Assembly (NCBI RefSeq): GCF_000237925.1
Contig: NC_031500.1
Span: 1,240,001 to 1,304,000, forward strand
DNA length: 64,000 bases
Direction: 5' to 3'
DNA from: Schistosoma mansoni
Lineage: Eukaryota; Platyhelminthes; Trematoda; Strigeidida; Schistosomatidae
Part shown: piece after piece, positions 10,157 through 22,900 of the stretch
Position numbering within the stretch: position 1 is the stretch's first letter
Layout: the number at the start of each line of letters is the position of its first letter
Translations under genes and position numbers: made by a program
Notes under the pieces: generated by a model
Told to the model about the DNA's origin: nothing
Databases searched by the model: none
The model's input: only the letters and a program-made list of their open reading frames with translations

Positions 10157-10419
10157 CTGCAAAAAGTTGATAAAAAGAGACCCAGAGGAGCTCCGGGAGG
10201 AGTTAAATAAAGTTGATCTACACGATATTTTTGAGACTGAACCCAAATCTTTTATAACTTGAGATGAGAGTTTTTGTTGCATTCATCTTTATCTCATGAT
10301 CTCAACTATTGAAATTCAGATAAGACAACTGATTAGAATCATTGAATGTAATTGTTGTCGATCAGATAATACGAGATAGATAAAAAAGAAAAAAAGGAGT
10401 TCAGGTTTTTACTTATTAA

Positions 10420-11838
10420 TGATTAGTTGCCATGGTACGGCTTATTGTATTTCATCTCCCTTATTATTACTGTTTAAATTAGCCCATATGTATAGGGCTT
10501 CGGTTGTTTGTTTCTCCTCATAAGAATTGAAAGCTTTTTGACGGATTCTTGTGCCATTGAAATCAATTGTATGACTTGATTCTATCGAGTGTATTGCTAT
10601 CACTGACTTGTTCTCAAGTTTCCTTACATCATCTGAGGACTAAGGAATGTGCTTTAAGCATTGTTTATAATCCTTCACCATCAAATTCAGTTGCCTTGAT
10701 GTTTCACATACATACGCTGCATTACAATCATTACATCTGATTTCACAGACACAATTCTGTTGTTCTTCTCCTTTGTGTATTGAATCTTTAATTCTTACTA
10801 GTTTTGATCTTAGAGTATTGTTTGTTCAAAAGAATGCTCTTATATTTTGAATATTTAGGATCCTTCTGATCTCCTCTGGAATACCTTGACGATATTGGAT
10901 CACCACTTTGTTAACCCATTCCTTTTTCTTTGATCCTTTTTCCACTATTAATGCTGTTTTGTTCTTCGTTCTTAACTAGAGTGAATGTAATTAAATTCAT
11001 TCCTATTTCTATATCATTTGGTTCAGGGAAAAGTTTTTGAACTCTTGTGATGATCATATTTTTGGCCACTGCCACTTTAGTCGAGTGTGGATAAGCTGAC
11101 TTCCTGAATGTGTTGGTTTTCGGAAAATACTTTCAAATTAAACAGTCTAGAAAAGGTAATTTGTGTTTAGGTGATTCCAACTCCTTGATGAATTTGATTC
11201 TGTCAGGAAAGTTGTTGACATGTTTAAATAGTTCGTTAAAAGTATCCAGTTTTATAATGACATAAGTTTCATCTTTGTATCTTAAACGAACTTTTTGTGG
11301 ATCAGAACACATTGGGATTGCATGAATAGGTTAGTAACAATTAGCGAAACCGGTGATCCCATAGCTACACATTCTGTTTGTCTGAATAAATCTCCTCGAA
11401 AACTGAATTCAGCTGAATGTAAACATAGATCTAACGCTTTAATAATGCCTGAGATACTTGGAGGACAGCCACTTATTCAAAGTGGCTCTACATTTGTTAT
11501 TCATGATATTTTCATAAGGTCCAGTATGAAGATGTTCATTCACTTATCTTTCATAATCAGAATTATTGATAACAGCAATAGTGTTTCCTTTGTCAACTCT
11601 CATAGTAACAATTTTCCTACCTTTGCGTAGCTATTTTAGAGCATACATCTATTATTAAGATAGATTAAGTGCATTCAGTTAATGTTTCAACAATGTAATT
11701 GAGATTTAAGACCTCGCTGAGTTCACAATATCAGTTGGAATATTGTTCAAGGAAGGTTCGATAATCGGAATAATTTCAAAAGACAAAAGTCGTGTTTTGT
11801 TCAAATTGAAATTAAGACTTTTTTGAAACAATGATAGT
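10420..11838 (-). mobile_element. Penelope-like element, decayed
   Basis: The minus-strand translation in shifting frames shows, in order: a decayed RT region (MRVDKGNTIAVINNSDY near 11600), GITGFANCY (compare MGSPVSPIVTNLF), ESPKHKLPFLDCLI, then NNTLRSKLVRIKDSIHK, and a GIY-YIG region with two Cys pairs (CVCEIRCNDCNAAYVCETSR). The end is EEKQTTEALYIWAN. Several stops and frame changes make it dead. It is a different Penelope lineage from the copy at 8244-9146 and ends where block X of unit A begins. Confidence 0.75.
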
Positions 11839-11839
11839 C

Positions 11840-12940
11840 TGTAAAACATCGTTGAGTGATCTATTTTCTACGAATATTCATACCGAGATATAACTGCAGA
11901 CAACAAACCACACTTGAAAATGAAACATTATCAAACCATTATGTATATGTCATCACACAATTAATAATCGACACTTACATTTCGTTTGAATTGCCCAGTT
12001 GACTGAATTAGGAACTAACTCGTATTTATACTCTAATGAATATGACCGTAGTAAAGGAATGAACTAAAAGCGACTGTGAGGGGTTTTATCACTCATTGAT
12101 CAACCAGTTAATAACTTTGAAAATACACATTTTTTGAAGTCAAACAACCATATATGAAAGTGCACACGGATCTCACATTAATACCGAAGCCACTCTACCC
12201 TTCATTGCGTTCTTCACTAAATACATAAAAACTAGTTCATAGACACATCGACTGTCCGTCTTCTGATAACCTTATGAGGACAGGAACGGAATATGATGGG
12301 TCTTACGATTGTTCTTCATAATGGTCATTTGTTTGGGATTAATGGATTATGTACAATGTGTTGTGTGTTTTGTAGTGGGGATTATGATTTCAGATAAGTG
12401 GTGTTTAGTTGGTGTGTGTATGCGTGAAGGAGTGAATGTGTCTTTGAGAAACATTTATGGAGGACACTGATTTGCATGTTCTTCTCAATCTACATGAATG
12501 GTGTTGCACACTTTGTGTACTGAACACCATGACGTTCAATCAATGACGGGGTTCAACATAATTTGTTTAGCATTTGAGATTCATCGAGCATCATAGAAAG
12601 CCATATGAACTGGTCATTCTTAAACGACATAAGATTGAAATCGGTGAGGAAGATGTGTAGGCTCGATGGATGACTGTGATTGAGTTTACCGGTTTCGAGA
12701 TAATGTGGTAAAGATGCCAAAGTTATTCGGAGGCTGACAACGCTATACACAGTAACACCTACTATTATTAATCGTACCCACCAACTGAAATCAAAAGACA
12801 GAAACGGGGAGATTCGATGATATATTCGGTTGTTTATCAACATATTGTGAATCGACTGATTTAATGTGACTAGCGATTGCAGGAATTGTTGGGTACGTCG
12901 TTACTACTCGTGACCTGGTGCGGATGCATGACCGAGCGCC
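11840..12940. repeat. Segmental duplication block X, unit A
   Basis: Matches 31846-32935 at a constant offset of 20006 bp and about 99% identity by eye. It also matches 49592-50470 and, inverted, 57300-58062 with more differences. It ends abruptly at about 12940. The 96-codon minus frame at 12553-12843 is identical in the B copy and altered in C and D, so it is probably not a gene. Confidence 0.85.
11979..12063 (-). CDS. Exon-like segment of a possible C-type-lectin-like gene, unit A
   Basis: 85 nt between an acceptor (gtcgcttttag) and a strong donor (gtaagt), phase 0 to 1, reading FIPLLRSYSLEYKYELVPNS and then VNWAIQTK. The W-A-x-x-x-K-C pattern across the junction recalls the first helix of C-type lectin domains. 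A short conserved stretch encoding ISRYEYS after a further acceptor (tgtctgcag) would follow it. The last exon seen in units B, C and D is missing here, replaced by the Penelope element. The family assignment is tentative. Confidence 0.35.
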
Positions 12941-13165
12941 TTCAGCTCAATGAGTGGTAAGCATTCAATGTTGAACACCTACAGAACTATTTGTTTTGGG
13001 GATTCGCTTACTGCTACAGATCACTTCTTCCTTGTGGGGTGGTGATGACGCTACTACGTGGCCAGCCATAATTTTAAACTCATCAAATTCGCCGTTGGTA
13101 AATACTTCTGATAGTTTGTCATGTTTAACAGCGTATAGTCGTCATTCCTTACAATAATAGATCAT
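12941..13165. other. No feature recognised
   Basis: Spacer between block X and the LTR element. The last five bases (atcat) are the target-site duplication. Confidence 0.5.
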
Positions 13166-13479
13166 TGTTATAAACGTAAAGATGCCGTCGTCAATTGTTA
13201 TAAACGTAGAGGATACTAGTTATAACTGGAGGGGTTTCTTGTTACAACAGTCCTTTTACTTTTTACACGTATGTGGGACGTTAATTTGCCTTAGACGAAC
13301 ATCTACACTAGATTCCCACCCAGTGTCTATTCTACAGGACTTCAACAGAACTCAGATCAAGAACACGAGATTAGCCTGACTATAATGTCAATATATTTCA
13401 CACCAAAATCCGACACAAGGAACAGTCAATCGATAAGTGTCCATCAACAAGAAACAGTCAATACATAATAAGGATAGGG

Positions 13480-13519
<40 letters not shown>

Positions 13520-13588
13520 CACCTGTCATCCTATCTAATGCCTGACTCATCAAGACAACCAATCACTGTCATTCTCGCCCACACATCA
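13166..13588 (-). repeat. 3' LTR of the short gypsy element
   Basis: Matches 15984-16404 almost base for base. The main difference is the length of an internal (TA)n run at about 13490-13518. Confidence 0.88.
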
Positions 13589-15160
13589 CCTCCCTCGCGA
13601 AGTTTGATCGTATGATTTCACTTTAGGGTCTGTTTGTTTCCGTTTCCCGAATGACCTTCGTTTAACTTCTGATTCTAGATCATTTTTTTTCATTTCAACT
13701 TGTGGTGGTGGTGGAATATCAAATGTATCACATAATACTTCGATTGGTAATGGTTTGAGTTTAGATGACTCATAAACACATTTTCTATCACGCAGTTGAT
13801 TTACATGTCTAATAATTAGTGTATTTTCGACCATCACTTCATATAATACTGTACCACGTCGTTTTTTTATAAACCCAAATATCCATTTTGGCTTGCCAGG
13901 CCGGAAATCCCGTGCATAGACTGAGTCACCTACTTTGAACCCTCGAATTTTCGGGCAATTCCCTTTCTTATTTTTTTGTAGTCCACTGATTCTGTCTTTC
14001 GGGTTCAAAACATCAGAAAATGTTCTAATCGGTCGGCCAAACATTATTTCGGTTGGAGATTTCCCATCTTGACAGTTTGGAATTGGCGTACTTCTATAAG
14101 AAATGAGAAATTGTTGCAGAGCCTCTTCTATGTTGCCTTCTCCTCCCATCTTTAAGAGAGCTCGTTTAAGAATATCAACAAATTTCTCTGCCTGCCCGTT
14201 CGACTTAGGGTGATACGGTGGAGTTCTAACGTGCTCGATTCCATTCTGTTTACAGAACTCCGTAAACTCTAACGACGTGAACTGCGTTCCGTTATCTGAA
14301 ACCAAAACATTAGGTGTACCAAACCTTCCAAATAATTGTCTCAGACGTAACAGTGTTTCAGACGTAGATGGTCTTCGTACCACATAAATTTCAGGCCACT
14401 TCGAGTACGAATTTACCACCACCAAAAAATATTGTCCACTTATAGGTCCAGCATAATGAACATGTAGTCGGACCCAAGGCTTTTTCGTTTCTGGCCATGG
14501 CTGGGATTCTACCTTCGGTGGATCTTTTGCACCTTCGGCACATCGCCGACATCTCAATACGTATCCTTCCACAGCCTTATCCATTAATGGCCAACAGACA
14601 TAACTACGCATAAATGCCTTCATTCTGTTCATTCCCGGATGACCAATGTGAAACTGTTTAAGCACAAAAAGCTGAAGAGATTTAGGGATAACAACACGTT
14701 CACCATACATCAAACAATTATCATAAATCGATATAGACTCACGTCTCAAGAAATATTGGTGAAATTCTCGATCAGCTTTGTCCTGTTTCCAACCCTTTAA
14801 AACAGCTTCCTTTATTCTTTTAAGTAGAGGGTCACTAGTCGTGGCTTCTTTAACTGCTTCTGCCGTTACTGGTAGGATTCTGATAGCATCACAGAACACT
14901 CTTTTTATTTCCGGTTCAAGTGATATAGAAGCAACCACTATATCTTCCTCTAACTTGCGGTTATGTGGTATTACTTTTGAAGTCTGCATCTTATTTCCTT
15001 TACGGAACTTATGCTCATGATCAGCAACTTTCTGTCTACTTTTACAACATACTTGAGCATGACCATATTTACCACATTGAAAACATACTCGTTTTTTAAA
15101 GTAACAAACTTTGGCAGAATGACACTTGCCACATCGCCAACATGACGTTTTGTGTTTCAC
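13589..15160 (-). pseudogene. Zinc-knuckle and integrase region of the short gypsy element
   Basis: From the N-terminal side: two CCHC-like knuckles (CWRCGKCHSAKVC and CFQCGKYGHAQVC), then an integrase zinc-binding region (FHIGHPGMNRMKAFMRSYVC), then the rve core with VSDNGTQF and HPKSNGQAEKF. It ends in a basic tail. Integrase would insert element DNA into the genome. This is a fossil part of an incomplete element. Confidence 0.82.
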
Positions 15161-15915
15161 TTAATTTGGGATTTTCTGGGTGTTCGAATCTTTATTTCCA
15201 TTAAAAGATTTACGTGAAGCTCTAACTCCAGCGTGTTCACTGTTCCTTTCTACGAGATTCGTGTCATGCTTCAAATTAATAATTCTTTGACACTCTTCAG
15301 ATACTGATTGTAGACTGATATTAGGATTTTGTTCGACTCTCGCCAGAATCCGTGTTCTAATATCTACATCTACTGAAGATTGTAATCCACATAAAAAATA
15401 AGGCATTTGAACTAATCTGAGGACATTTCCTGTAAACGGAACCGTTCACATTCCCGGTTCACGATGCTTGCATACGTTACGTAATCGTCCTGTACTTTCT
15501 TTACGAGTTGAAGACATTGGTATCTAGTGTGCAAAATTGATGACCGTTCTCCAAATATATGAGTCAGGCATTCAACTGTTTCTTTAAACGTTATGTCGGA
15601 TGGCTTTTTTGGAAGGATAAAATTACAGAATTTTTCATGTTCGGACACTCCGAGCTTTCTTGATAATAATCTCAATTTTGAACTTTCGTCCCACTCTTTA
15701 CATTCATTAATAAATAAATCCTCATGGCGTTTAAACCATGCCTCAAAAGTAACTCCACTTTCTGGATCAAATCTAAATTCAGTTATTGAATTTGCAATAG
15801 AATCCAGAGTCATATTGGAATTAGACACATCAGTTCTTGAGGATATCGACATATTTTTGACTAATAATTCGATAAGAGTATTTTGCTGTTGCAATAAGGT
15901 TTTCAGATCATCCAT
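15161..15915 (-). pseudogene. Gag region of the short gypsy element
   Basis: The gag of this element begins MDDLKTLLQQQNTLIELLVK and contains FEAWFKRHEDLF and LSRKLGVSEHEKF. These line up with FETWFKKYEDLF and LLRKLGTVEHERH in the gag of the element at 27239. It is a capsid-type domain and is not intact. Confidence 0.78.
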
Positions 15916-15983
15916 TTTCTTGATACAAAATTCACTTTAACTGAATACGTAAGCGTAGATCCGTTTTAATCACCGTCGCCAAT

Positions 15984-16297
15984 TGTTATAAACGTAAAGA
16001 TGCCGTCGTCAATTGTTATAAACGTAGAGGATACTAGTTATAACTGGAGGGGTTTCTTGTTACAACAGTCCTTTTACTTTTTACACGTATGTGGGACGTT
16101 AATTTGCCTTAGACGAACATCTACACTAGATTCCCACCCAGTGTCTATTCTACAGGACTTCAACAGAACTCAGATCAAGAACACGAGATTAGCCTGACTA
16201 TAATGTCAATATATTTCACACCAAAATCCGACACAAGGAACAGTCAATCGATAAGTGTCCATCAACAAGAAACAGTCAATACATAATAAGGATAGGG

Positions 16298-16335
<38 letters not shown>

Positions 16336-16404
16336 CACCTGTCATCCTATCTAATGCCTGACTCATCAAGACAACCAATCACTGTCATTCTCGCCCACAC
16401 ATTA
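15984..16404 (-). repeat. 5' LTR of the short gypsy element
   Basis: About 421 bp with an internal (TA)n run near 16302-16334 and a short internal repeat of ttgttataaacgta near the inner end. Confidence 0.88.
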
Positions 16405-16804
16405 ATCATGAAGTACAATATATATTAATAGTGAAATAAAGTACAACAAACTTTTCGACTCCTCCTAAAATTCATCGTTTTTTTCATCATCTTTATCAGT
16501 CATCCTGACAAAGAAAAGGAAGAGTGTGCAAGTGCATTTCGAAATATATGCGTACGCGCGTAAAGACACAAAACGGCCGAGAAAAGGTAAATAAACTCCC
16601 ACAAATATCGTTGCATCTTTTGTACGCTGATTTGAGAGGTCGTTAATGTGGGTCTCAAAGTACGAAGACATATGTATTATATCGTAATTCAGGTTGAAGT
16701 AAAATATCAGTTAATTGCGGTCGAGTGGAAACAGGCTTAACTGAACGCGCTGAGTTTGTAAGCCTGCTCGTGTGGGAGTTCAGATCCATGTTCATCGAAG
16801 AAAA
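16405..16804. other. No feature recognised
   Basis: Begins with the target duplication of the LTR element. A 68-residue minus frame (16465-16671) has no recognisable motif. Confidence 0.45.
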
Positions 16805-17525
16805 TGAAAGATTCACGAATTCCCCTGGAAGTCGAAGTGTCGCTCCATGAACAAGTTAAGCTCCAGTGCTTCAATGTCTACCTTCAGTGCATTGCGAATG
16901 CATAGTAAGACGAGTGGAACAGTGTCATTCCACTGTGAAACGATAGTAGTTGATAATGAGTTTTTTAGTTGTCGGTGAAAGCGTTCTGAGAGTCGTTTCC
17001 TTGTGGGTTGTAGGCTGTCGTTTGAAAGCGAGTGATTCCCAGTAGTGTGGCCAGACAACGTAAAGGTTCAGATTCGAACTGGCGTCCACGGTCTGTAGTG
17101 ATGGTTGAAGGGCAGCCGAAATTTGCTAACCATAGTTCGACGAAGGCGCGGGCTGCTGTCTCAGCAGTAGTGTCCTTGATAGGTACTGCTTCTGACCATC
17201 GAGTGAAACGGTCTACGCAGGTTAAAAGATAAGAGTATTCATTTTAGTCTGGTGAAGGTCCCACGAAATCCAGATAAACATGGTAGAAACGAACATCAGG
17301 AGTTTTGTCCGAGCCTAAGGGACATTTGTTGTGTCTAATCACTATAGATTTTTTTGAAGCTTACACAGGAGTGTGACCAATATCTCACGTCTTTATTCAT
17401 ATCAGGCCAGCAAAACTGTTCTGCTATAAGCCTGATGGATGCACGCACACGTGGATCAGAATGTTTATGCAGCGTATTGAAGACGTTGCGTCGATAATGT
17501 TTCGGCACAGTTGAGCGATCCATGC
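16805..17525 (-). mobile_element. Ty3/gypsy integrase relic (Boudicca/CsRn1-like)
   Basis: The minus strand shows an HHCC zinc-binding segment (HSDPRVRASIRLIAEQFCWP), core segments (VDRFTRWSEAVPI and then TTDRGRQFES) and SERFHRQLKNSL. These are typical of the CsRn1/Boudicca gypsy lineage of trematodes and differ from both other gypsy elements here. No LTR was recognised. It is an old fragment with several breaks. Confidence 0.7.
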
Positions 17526-17589
17526 CTGTAGATTTGTCACATATTAAGGTTTCCTTAACTATTCACATCTGTTTAATGCGCAGTTTGAT

Positions 17590-20400
17590 GGTTGTTGAGG
17601 ATGACTGGTGCTGAAGTTTGGTATCTTCTTTTCGAAGCTGGGCGATTCCTTTGAAACTGTTCGAAGAAGCTACCAAAATAATGATATTTTTTCGGCCTCC
17701 AGAAATCTCTTGTTCCACTAGCACAACAGTTCGCTCAAGCGACAGCGCATACGGTCAGGTAAACACATTAGGCCATAGTCCAGGCATATCTAGAACTCAT
17801 ACCATCGAAAGGGATGCTCCTGGTTTTTTTACACTCTATACTTTTTTTTTAAAATTATTACTTATTAACGCACGTTCACTTCTGAACAAAATTTCAGCCT
17901 TGAGAACCTTAGCCTTTCTAGCCAAGCCTTCTTTTACACTTACCACTTAAACATGAAGTTATTCAGCAGTAGCCGATTCCGAATTAAATATCCAGAACTA
18001 TCGACTCTATCTCTGTGACAGAGAAACTAAGCGAGGAGGCGGTTGTCTTATATTTGCTTTGGATACCTGAACAACTAACAAAGTTGAAGATAGTATCTTG
18101 AATAGTTTACCAGAATCGATCTGGATATCAATCAACACCTTGAATCATAGTCTACTACTAGGATGTATATACAGAGCTCCTGATAGTACTGGTAATTTGA
18201 ATGATCTTATCATCAATGCATTTATACATACATCTACTCTTAACTTCAGTGCTAAGATTATCACTGACGATTTCAATTATCCTGGGACTAACTGGAATAT
18301 CGGTAGTTGTCAGTGAAGCAGTGATGGATTTTCGTCAATCCTTAATCTGTAATGCTGGTCACAGTGGTTTCCTACCCCAACAAGGAGTGATAACATACTT
18401 GACCTAATATTTAGTAGAAATGTCGTCTCCCTATCTGTACTAGTATGCAACAACTTTGAAAGCAATGATCATAAGATAGTGGTTTGTGCTCTCCCTATCT
18501 ATCCCTCTTAGAACCGACCAATTCAAAGAACCTGCAATTATAGAGACTATAAGCATGCAGACTGGGACCTCTTGCGCTCACTGATCAAATTCTCAGACTG
18601 GGATGAATTCTTCTCATGTAATAGTCTGACAGATGCCATCAACATATTCTATTTCATTGTTAACTCTTGTCTAGACTCCTGTGCGGCAATTAAGACTTAC
18701 AGGATTAGTAAACATTACGAATTATATATACCAGCTAAATATGGCATTAAAGTAAGACGCCTACAGAAACGTTATTTTAAATCTGACGACTTCATGGCAG
18801 TTACACAAATAACAATAATTTTTAACCAAATTAGAGAGAAACATAGGTGAAAAGCCATTAATGAAGAGCTATTAGCACTACGTACTAGCTCAAAAGTGCA
18901 AAACCTAATCCACATTTACAATAAACGTGCTAAATCAACTCAAAAGTTTGATATACCATGCATCCTGCATAAAAACAGTTTTATATATGACACTAAAACT
19001 ATAGCAGACCTTTTCAGTGGTAATTTTGCAAATGGCTAAGAATCCATAAATGGCTCTATTTCTAGAGTTATATGCATGACTGATAACTCAATGAAATCTA
19101 TCTCCTTCACATGTATGAAAATTAGTAAGGCCTTACATAACCTCAAGGTTTCGAGAGGTCATGAAGCAGACGGGATGTCATCATTTCCTTACAAAATGGT
19201 GGTCCAGATATTCCACTTCTTCTCCTTAAGCTGTTTACTCTCTCTATGGAATCAGGCACTTACCCTGACCGTTGGAATACCGAGTAAATCATACCACGTT
19301 ACAAATCTCGAGATATGACTGACATGAACAACTGTCGTCCGATAAATATTACTCCAGTTATCTCTAGGATTATGGAAAAAATTATTAGTGACGAACTATC
19401 CAACTATTTATTGACTGAACAATTTATTGATGATTCGCAACATGGACTTCTTAAAAATCGATCCTGTATGACATGTCATTTTGACTTCTTTAATTTAGAT
19501 TATTCTCTTCGAAGTCAAGGATATCTCGTATTGGTTCTATACCTGGACACTTTCAGGCCTTCGACATGGTCAACCATCAACTTCTCATAGGTAAACTCGC
19601 ATCTTTTACGGTCCAAAACCCTTTGCTTGGTTGGTTTGTTTCCTTCCTCAGCAATCGACATCAAATAGTATCTCGTATTTAAATGTACAAGGTTTGTGTT
19701 GCATCAGCACAAAGCTTAGAAAGGTAGCACAGTGGTGCTCGAAATGGCAACTGGAGCTTAATACAGCTTAATGTGGATGGCTGTGCTTCGGTGATACATC
19801 ACTCAACCTCGATCTTACCATAAATGGTGAAGTGTTATCTAGGTTACACAAAGTAGTGAACCTAAGACTAAGGTACACCTACGACATGTCGTTTACCGAA
19901 CAGACAATGAAACAAACTTCAAAGTCTCAACGCCTTATAGGTTACATAACTCGGAACCTTCATGACAGCGAATCACGTATTCTATTGCACAAAGTTTGTA
20001 TTCGACCTCTCCTCGAATACTGCGCGTTTATTCTTAGTAGCACGCGCATAAAGGATAAATTAAGGCTGGAATCAGTACAGACACGATTCACACTTTGCAT
20101 TCTTGTGACGTGACATATAATTGTAGGTGTATTAAACTTGAGGTCTACTCTTTATGGAAGAGGAGACTCAAACTAAATCTCATCATCTTCTTCAAAATAC
20201 TTAACAAACTATCCTTCACATCCAACCAGGCGATACAATATACTGAAACTTCACATGACGACATTCGTAACTCCTTGTCTTTAGCGAACCAAACATGTTC
20301 CAGATCTTTTCTCTATATGGATTACTTTATCAGTAAATTTTCTCGACTCTGGAATAATTTACCAGCATAAAATCTCTCCCATTATTTGTTCGCTTAATTG
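17590..20400 (+). mobile_element. CR1-like LINE, decayed
   Basis: In order on the plus strand: start of an apurinic endonuclease (LLINARSLLNKISALRT near 17850); GCIYRAPDSTGNL and ITDDFNYPGTNW (18098-18316, endonuclease core); reverse transcriptase pieces (NNCRPINITPVISRIMEKII at 19325, then DSQHGLLKNRSCMTCHFDFF); the post-RT region (SQRLIGYITRNLHDSESRIL, then RPLLEYC, 19832-20113); and a C-terminus with FSRLWNNLPA (20360). At least six frame changes or stops separate them. The catalytic F/Y-x-D-D box is not readable. The order and motifs fit the CR1/jockey group, and CR1-type SR1 elements are known in schistosomes. The 5' end is uncertain. Confidence 0.78.
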
Positions 20401-21034
20401 ACGCACACTGCTCCTCTGAAAATGCATTAAATGCTCTAGCGCCTGTAAGTGTATCTTACTCCGCAAGTGAGATTATAGGAACTTTGAATGTATAACCACC
20501 TACTTGCTGTCACTTTACATTAACACTGTCTCCAGTAACTGTAAATACTTTGTATAATATCTAACACAAACAGTCGTAAACCTGATCGGCATATTATGGC
20601 AATCATTGTTTTGTTGTTCCGTGGTCTTTGCTTTAATCTTACTTTCCCTGGATCTAGATATTTTTCAATAACTCGTTCTGGCACTGAAAATAACCTTAAA
20701 GAAATACGTTCATAAATCCTCAGGCTATCCACTTAAGAAAAAAATTAAAAGATCCATGGTGCATTGGCTTCCCGTGATGTATTCCATATATAAACTACTT
20801 ATTAATTACTAAACCAGCAAACATAAAACAATCTTAAACTTCATGTTTGTACTCTGCATTAAATGTTGCTATTTATATCAATCTGATCATGCCTGTAAGC
20901 TGGTGTGAATTCTGTAAATATTATTTTCAGAATATATATAGTATTGAATCTGCTGATCGTATCATGAAACGCAGATGTTCATTATCAGCAACTAAGACTA
21001 CTATTCCAGCGCCTTTCGGTTTATGGAATAACAG
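20401..21034. other. Probable LINE 3' tail and unassigned DNA
   Basis: A frame at 20847-21053 ends with FGLWNN, which echoes the LINE C-terminus and may be a second LINE end. Nothing else was recognised. Confidence 0.35.
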
Positions 21035-21235
21035 TCAACCCAGACAAGTGTGAACTTGGCAAACCGGAAATAAAATTCCTTGGTCACATTATTAAGTTAG
21101 GGGATAAAGTACGTGCAATAATGGAGTGAACTGTTCCGCCCACACTCAAAGAACTAAAGGCATTTCTCGGTTTGGTTAACTTCTACCGAAGATTTATCCC
21201 GCACGTGGCAGAACGGTTACGAGTTAGTAATTAGC
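21035..21235 (+). mobile_element. Ty3/gypsy reverse-transcriptase relic
   Basis: About 65 codons from the end of a gypsy RT and the connection region (KCELGKPEIKFLGHII, then LKELKAFLGLVNFYRRFIPH). Closest to the CsRn1/Boudicca lineage. It is an old, isolated fragment and broken. Confidence 0.7.
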
Positions 21236-21562
21236 AAGTAACTTTCCTGTAGTGGTGATCATAGTCAACCGCAACTGGAAGCCCTCTAAAACTGAGAAAG
21301 TAGAATGTCAAAGAACACACGGAGTCGAGAATTGGAAGCAGACATGGGAAGGTTGAATAGCAACTAGAAATAACAGGAGAGGATTGTACATGACTCAGCT
21401 AGATGGACAATTGTGTTGAGTAGCCTATGCTACTTCACGAAAGGTAATAGGCGTAGGTAAGCAAGCCTTCAGTGGTATTTTCGGAGAGTATAGATTCTCA
21501 CATTAGACTTCTCCTAAAACTGTAGTCTGACGGCATTCTATGTAAACAATCATGACACTCGG
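21236..21562. other. No feature recognised
   Basis: No frames or known repeats. It ends where similarity to unit C (43766 onward) starts. Confidence 0.45.
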
Positions 21563-22379
21563 TCCTAATCGTTTTATTCTTTTTACTCACTGCATATGCA
21601 ATGACCAAGATCTCTCTTCTTGATTTGTCTCTTACTATCATTGTCTGAATGGTAGTGTATATGATCTTGTCAGTCGATTCTCTTTAATCCTTACGTCTGA
21701 TCGTATTGTCATCTAATTGCCGAATTAGGAGTGACATCATTTGGGAATAATACCTGTCACAATTATTATCATATATTCTATGCACATCCACATTTTTGAA
21801 CGTAGACACAGAAAATCACATCGTTGTTGTGAAGAAGGACTGTGGTTGTAAGGCTTTCTCAACAATTTAATCGTTAAACTATTTTCTACAAGTCATTTTG
21901 CAAGGCCCAGAAAACCCTATTGAATGTTTGTTACTTGCCAATCGTCAATTAGACACTTGATCCACTGTTTGTAAGTACGTGTCAGTTTGAATGAACACAA
22001 GTTTGTTACCTCAATATCTATTCATGCTTCTAATGGTAATAAACACTAACAATCAACACTTTGACTAACATCTGGATCTTGAATTTCATTCAAATACATA
22101 CAATATGTTTCTCTCAGCGTGTTTGTCCATCGAGTGTTCTGGACACCTAATTATTTATGGCGACAAACGTATTCCCAAAGCGACTTGTATCTTACACCTT
22201 GAGCATTTCCAATTCGATTTGTAACAAATTTTGAAGAATGCGACTACGAATAAACAAGCGGTTAGCAGGTTGATATCGTTCGTAGTTGAACTGATTGGTA
22301 ATCTTCGACAACGTGGAGTACTGTATTATAGTAATGACAGGAACTAACTATGTTACATTATAAAAACTTGGTGACTCGC

Positions 22380-22680
22380 AATGGAATCAATAACGCGTTT
22401 GGTCCCATTCAGGACTCGTCAGATGTATGTGCCTGCATCCCATAGTTCTGTTTACTCCAGGACTCAAACCAACTGCATTTCGCTTCAAACACCATCGCGT
22501 CATCCACTTACATACGGAGTCCTGATAGACATCAATCTATGCAATCAAGTGAAGTTCCAATTCATTTTAGCAATGTTTCTTTGATTCTTCTCATTGATAT
22601 TTCGGACTGTTACCGATCAGTCTCTTATGGGCATATGTGTCTCCTGTTATAATTGCCTCTGATTATTTATAAATCCGCAT
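22380..22680 (-). repeat. B-box dispersed repeat (family 2)
   Basis: Shares ggactcgtcag, cgcttcaaac..ccatcg and ctgttaccgatcagtctct with the copies at 75-470 and 55790-56190. The B box is diverged. Unit C retains only the last part, so the length difference lies between B and C. Confidence 0.6.
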
Positions 22681-22796
22681 TCTTACAATCACTCAAAACT
22701 ATTTTACAATCAATGTGTCATTTATTGCTTAGATTCAAATGAACATGAATCAAGCTAAATGAGAAATACCAAACAAAACCATTTTCCCATGAATAT

Positions 22797-22802
22797 TTAT
22801 TA
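22797..22802 (-). terminator. Candidate poly(A) signal of copy B
   Basis: AATAAA on the minus strand about 100 bp past the stop of copy B. The hexamer is changed in the corresponding places of A and C. Confidence 0.3.
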
Positions 22803-22900
22803 AGTAATGGTGCATTCAATAACTGTCCAGTTAAAATCACATGATCAGAATGAAATGAACTGCGTTAAAAAGAAACCATGAAAGGGAAAGGTTCATCAAT

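Larger units (their letters stand above)
13166..16404 (-). mobile_element. Ty3/gypsy LTR element, short, incomplete
   Basis: Two near-identical LTRs (13166-13588 and 15984-16404) flank a gag region and an integrase region on the minus strand. A 5-bp target duplication, atcat, is exact at 13161-13165 and 16405-16409. The primer-binding site next to the 5' LTR reads tggcgacggtgatt, and a purine-rich tract (gcgagggagg) precedes the 3' LTR. The sequence is closest to the K02A2.6/Mag-like gypsy lineage, as is the larger element at 26863-31715. It is broken, with several breaks, and shorter than its relatives. The LTR identity indicates a young insertion, apparently mobilised by enzymes supplied from elsewhere. 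Confidence 0.88.

Noticed and set aside
10080-10262. Plus-strand frame ending RDPEELREELNKVDLHDIFE
   Set aside because: It looks protein-like but lies opposite the exon candidate, has no splice or start context, and no second copy.
12553-12843. 96-codon frame in block X, identical at 32559-32849
   Set aside because: Identity follows from the recent duplication. In C and D the frame is altered without sign of coding constraint.
16465-16671. 68-codon minus frame next to the LTR element
   Set aside because: No motif, no second copy and no splice context.
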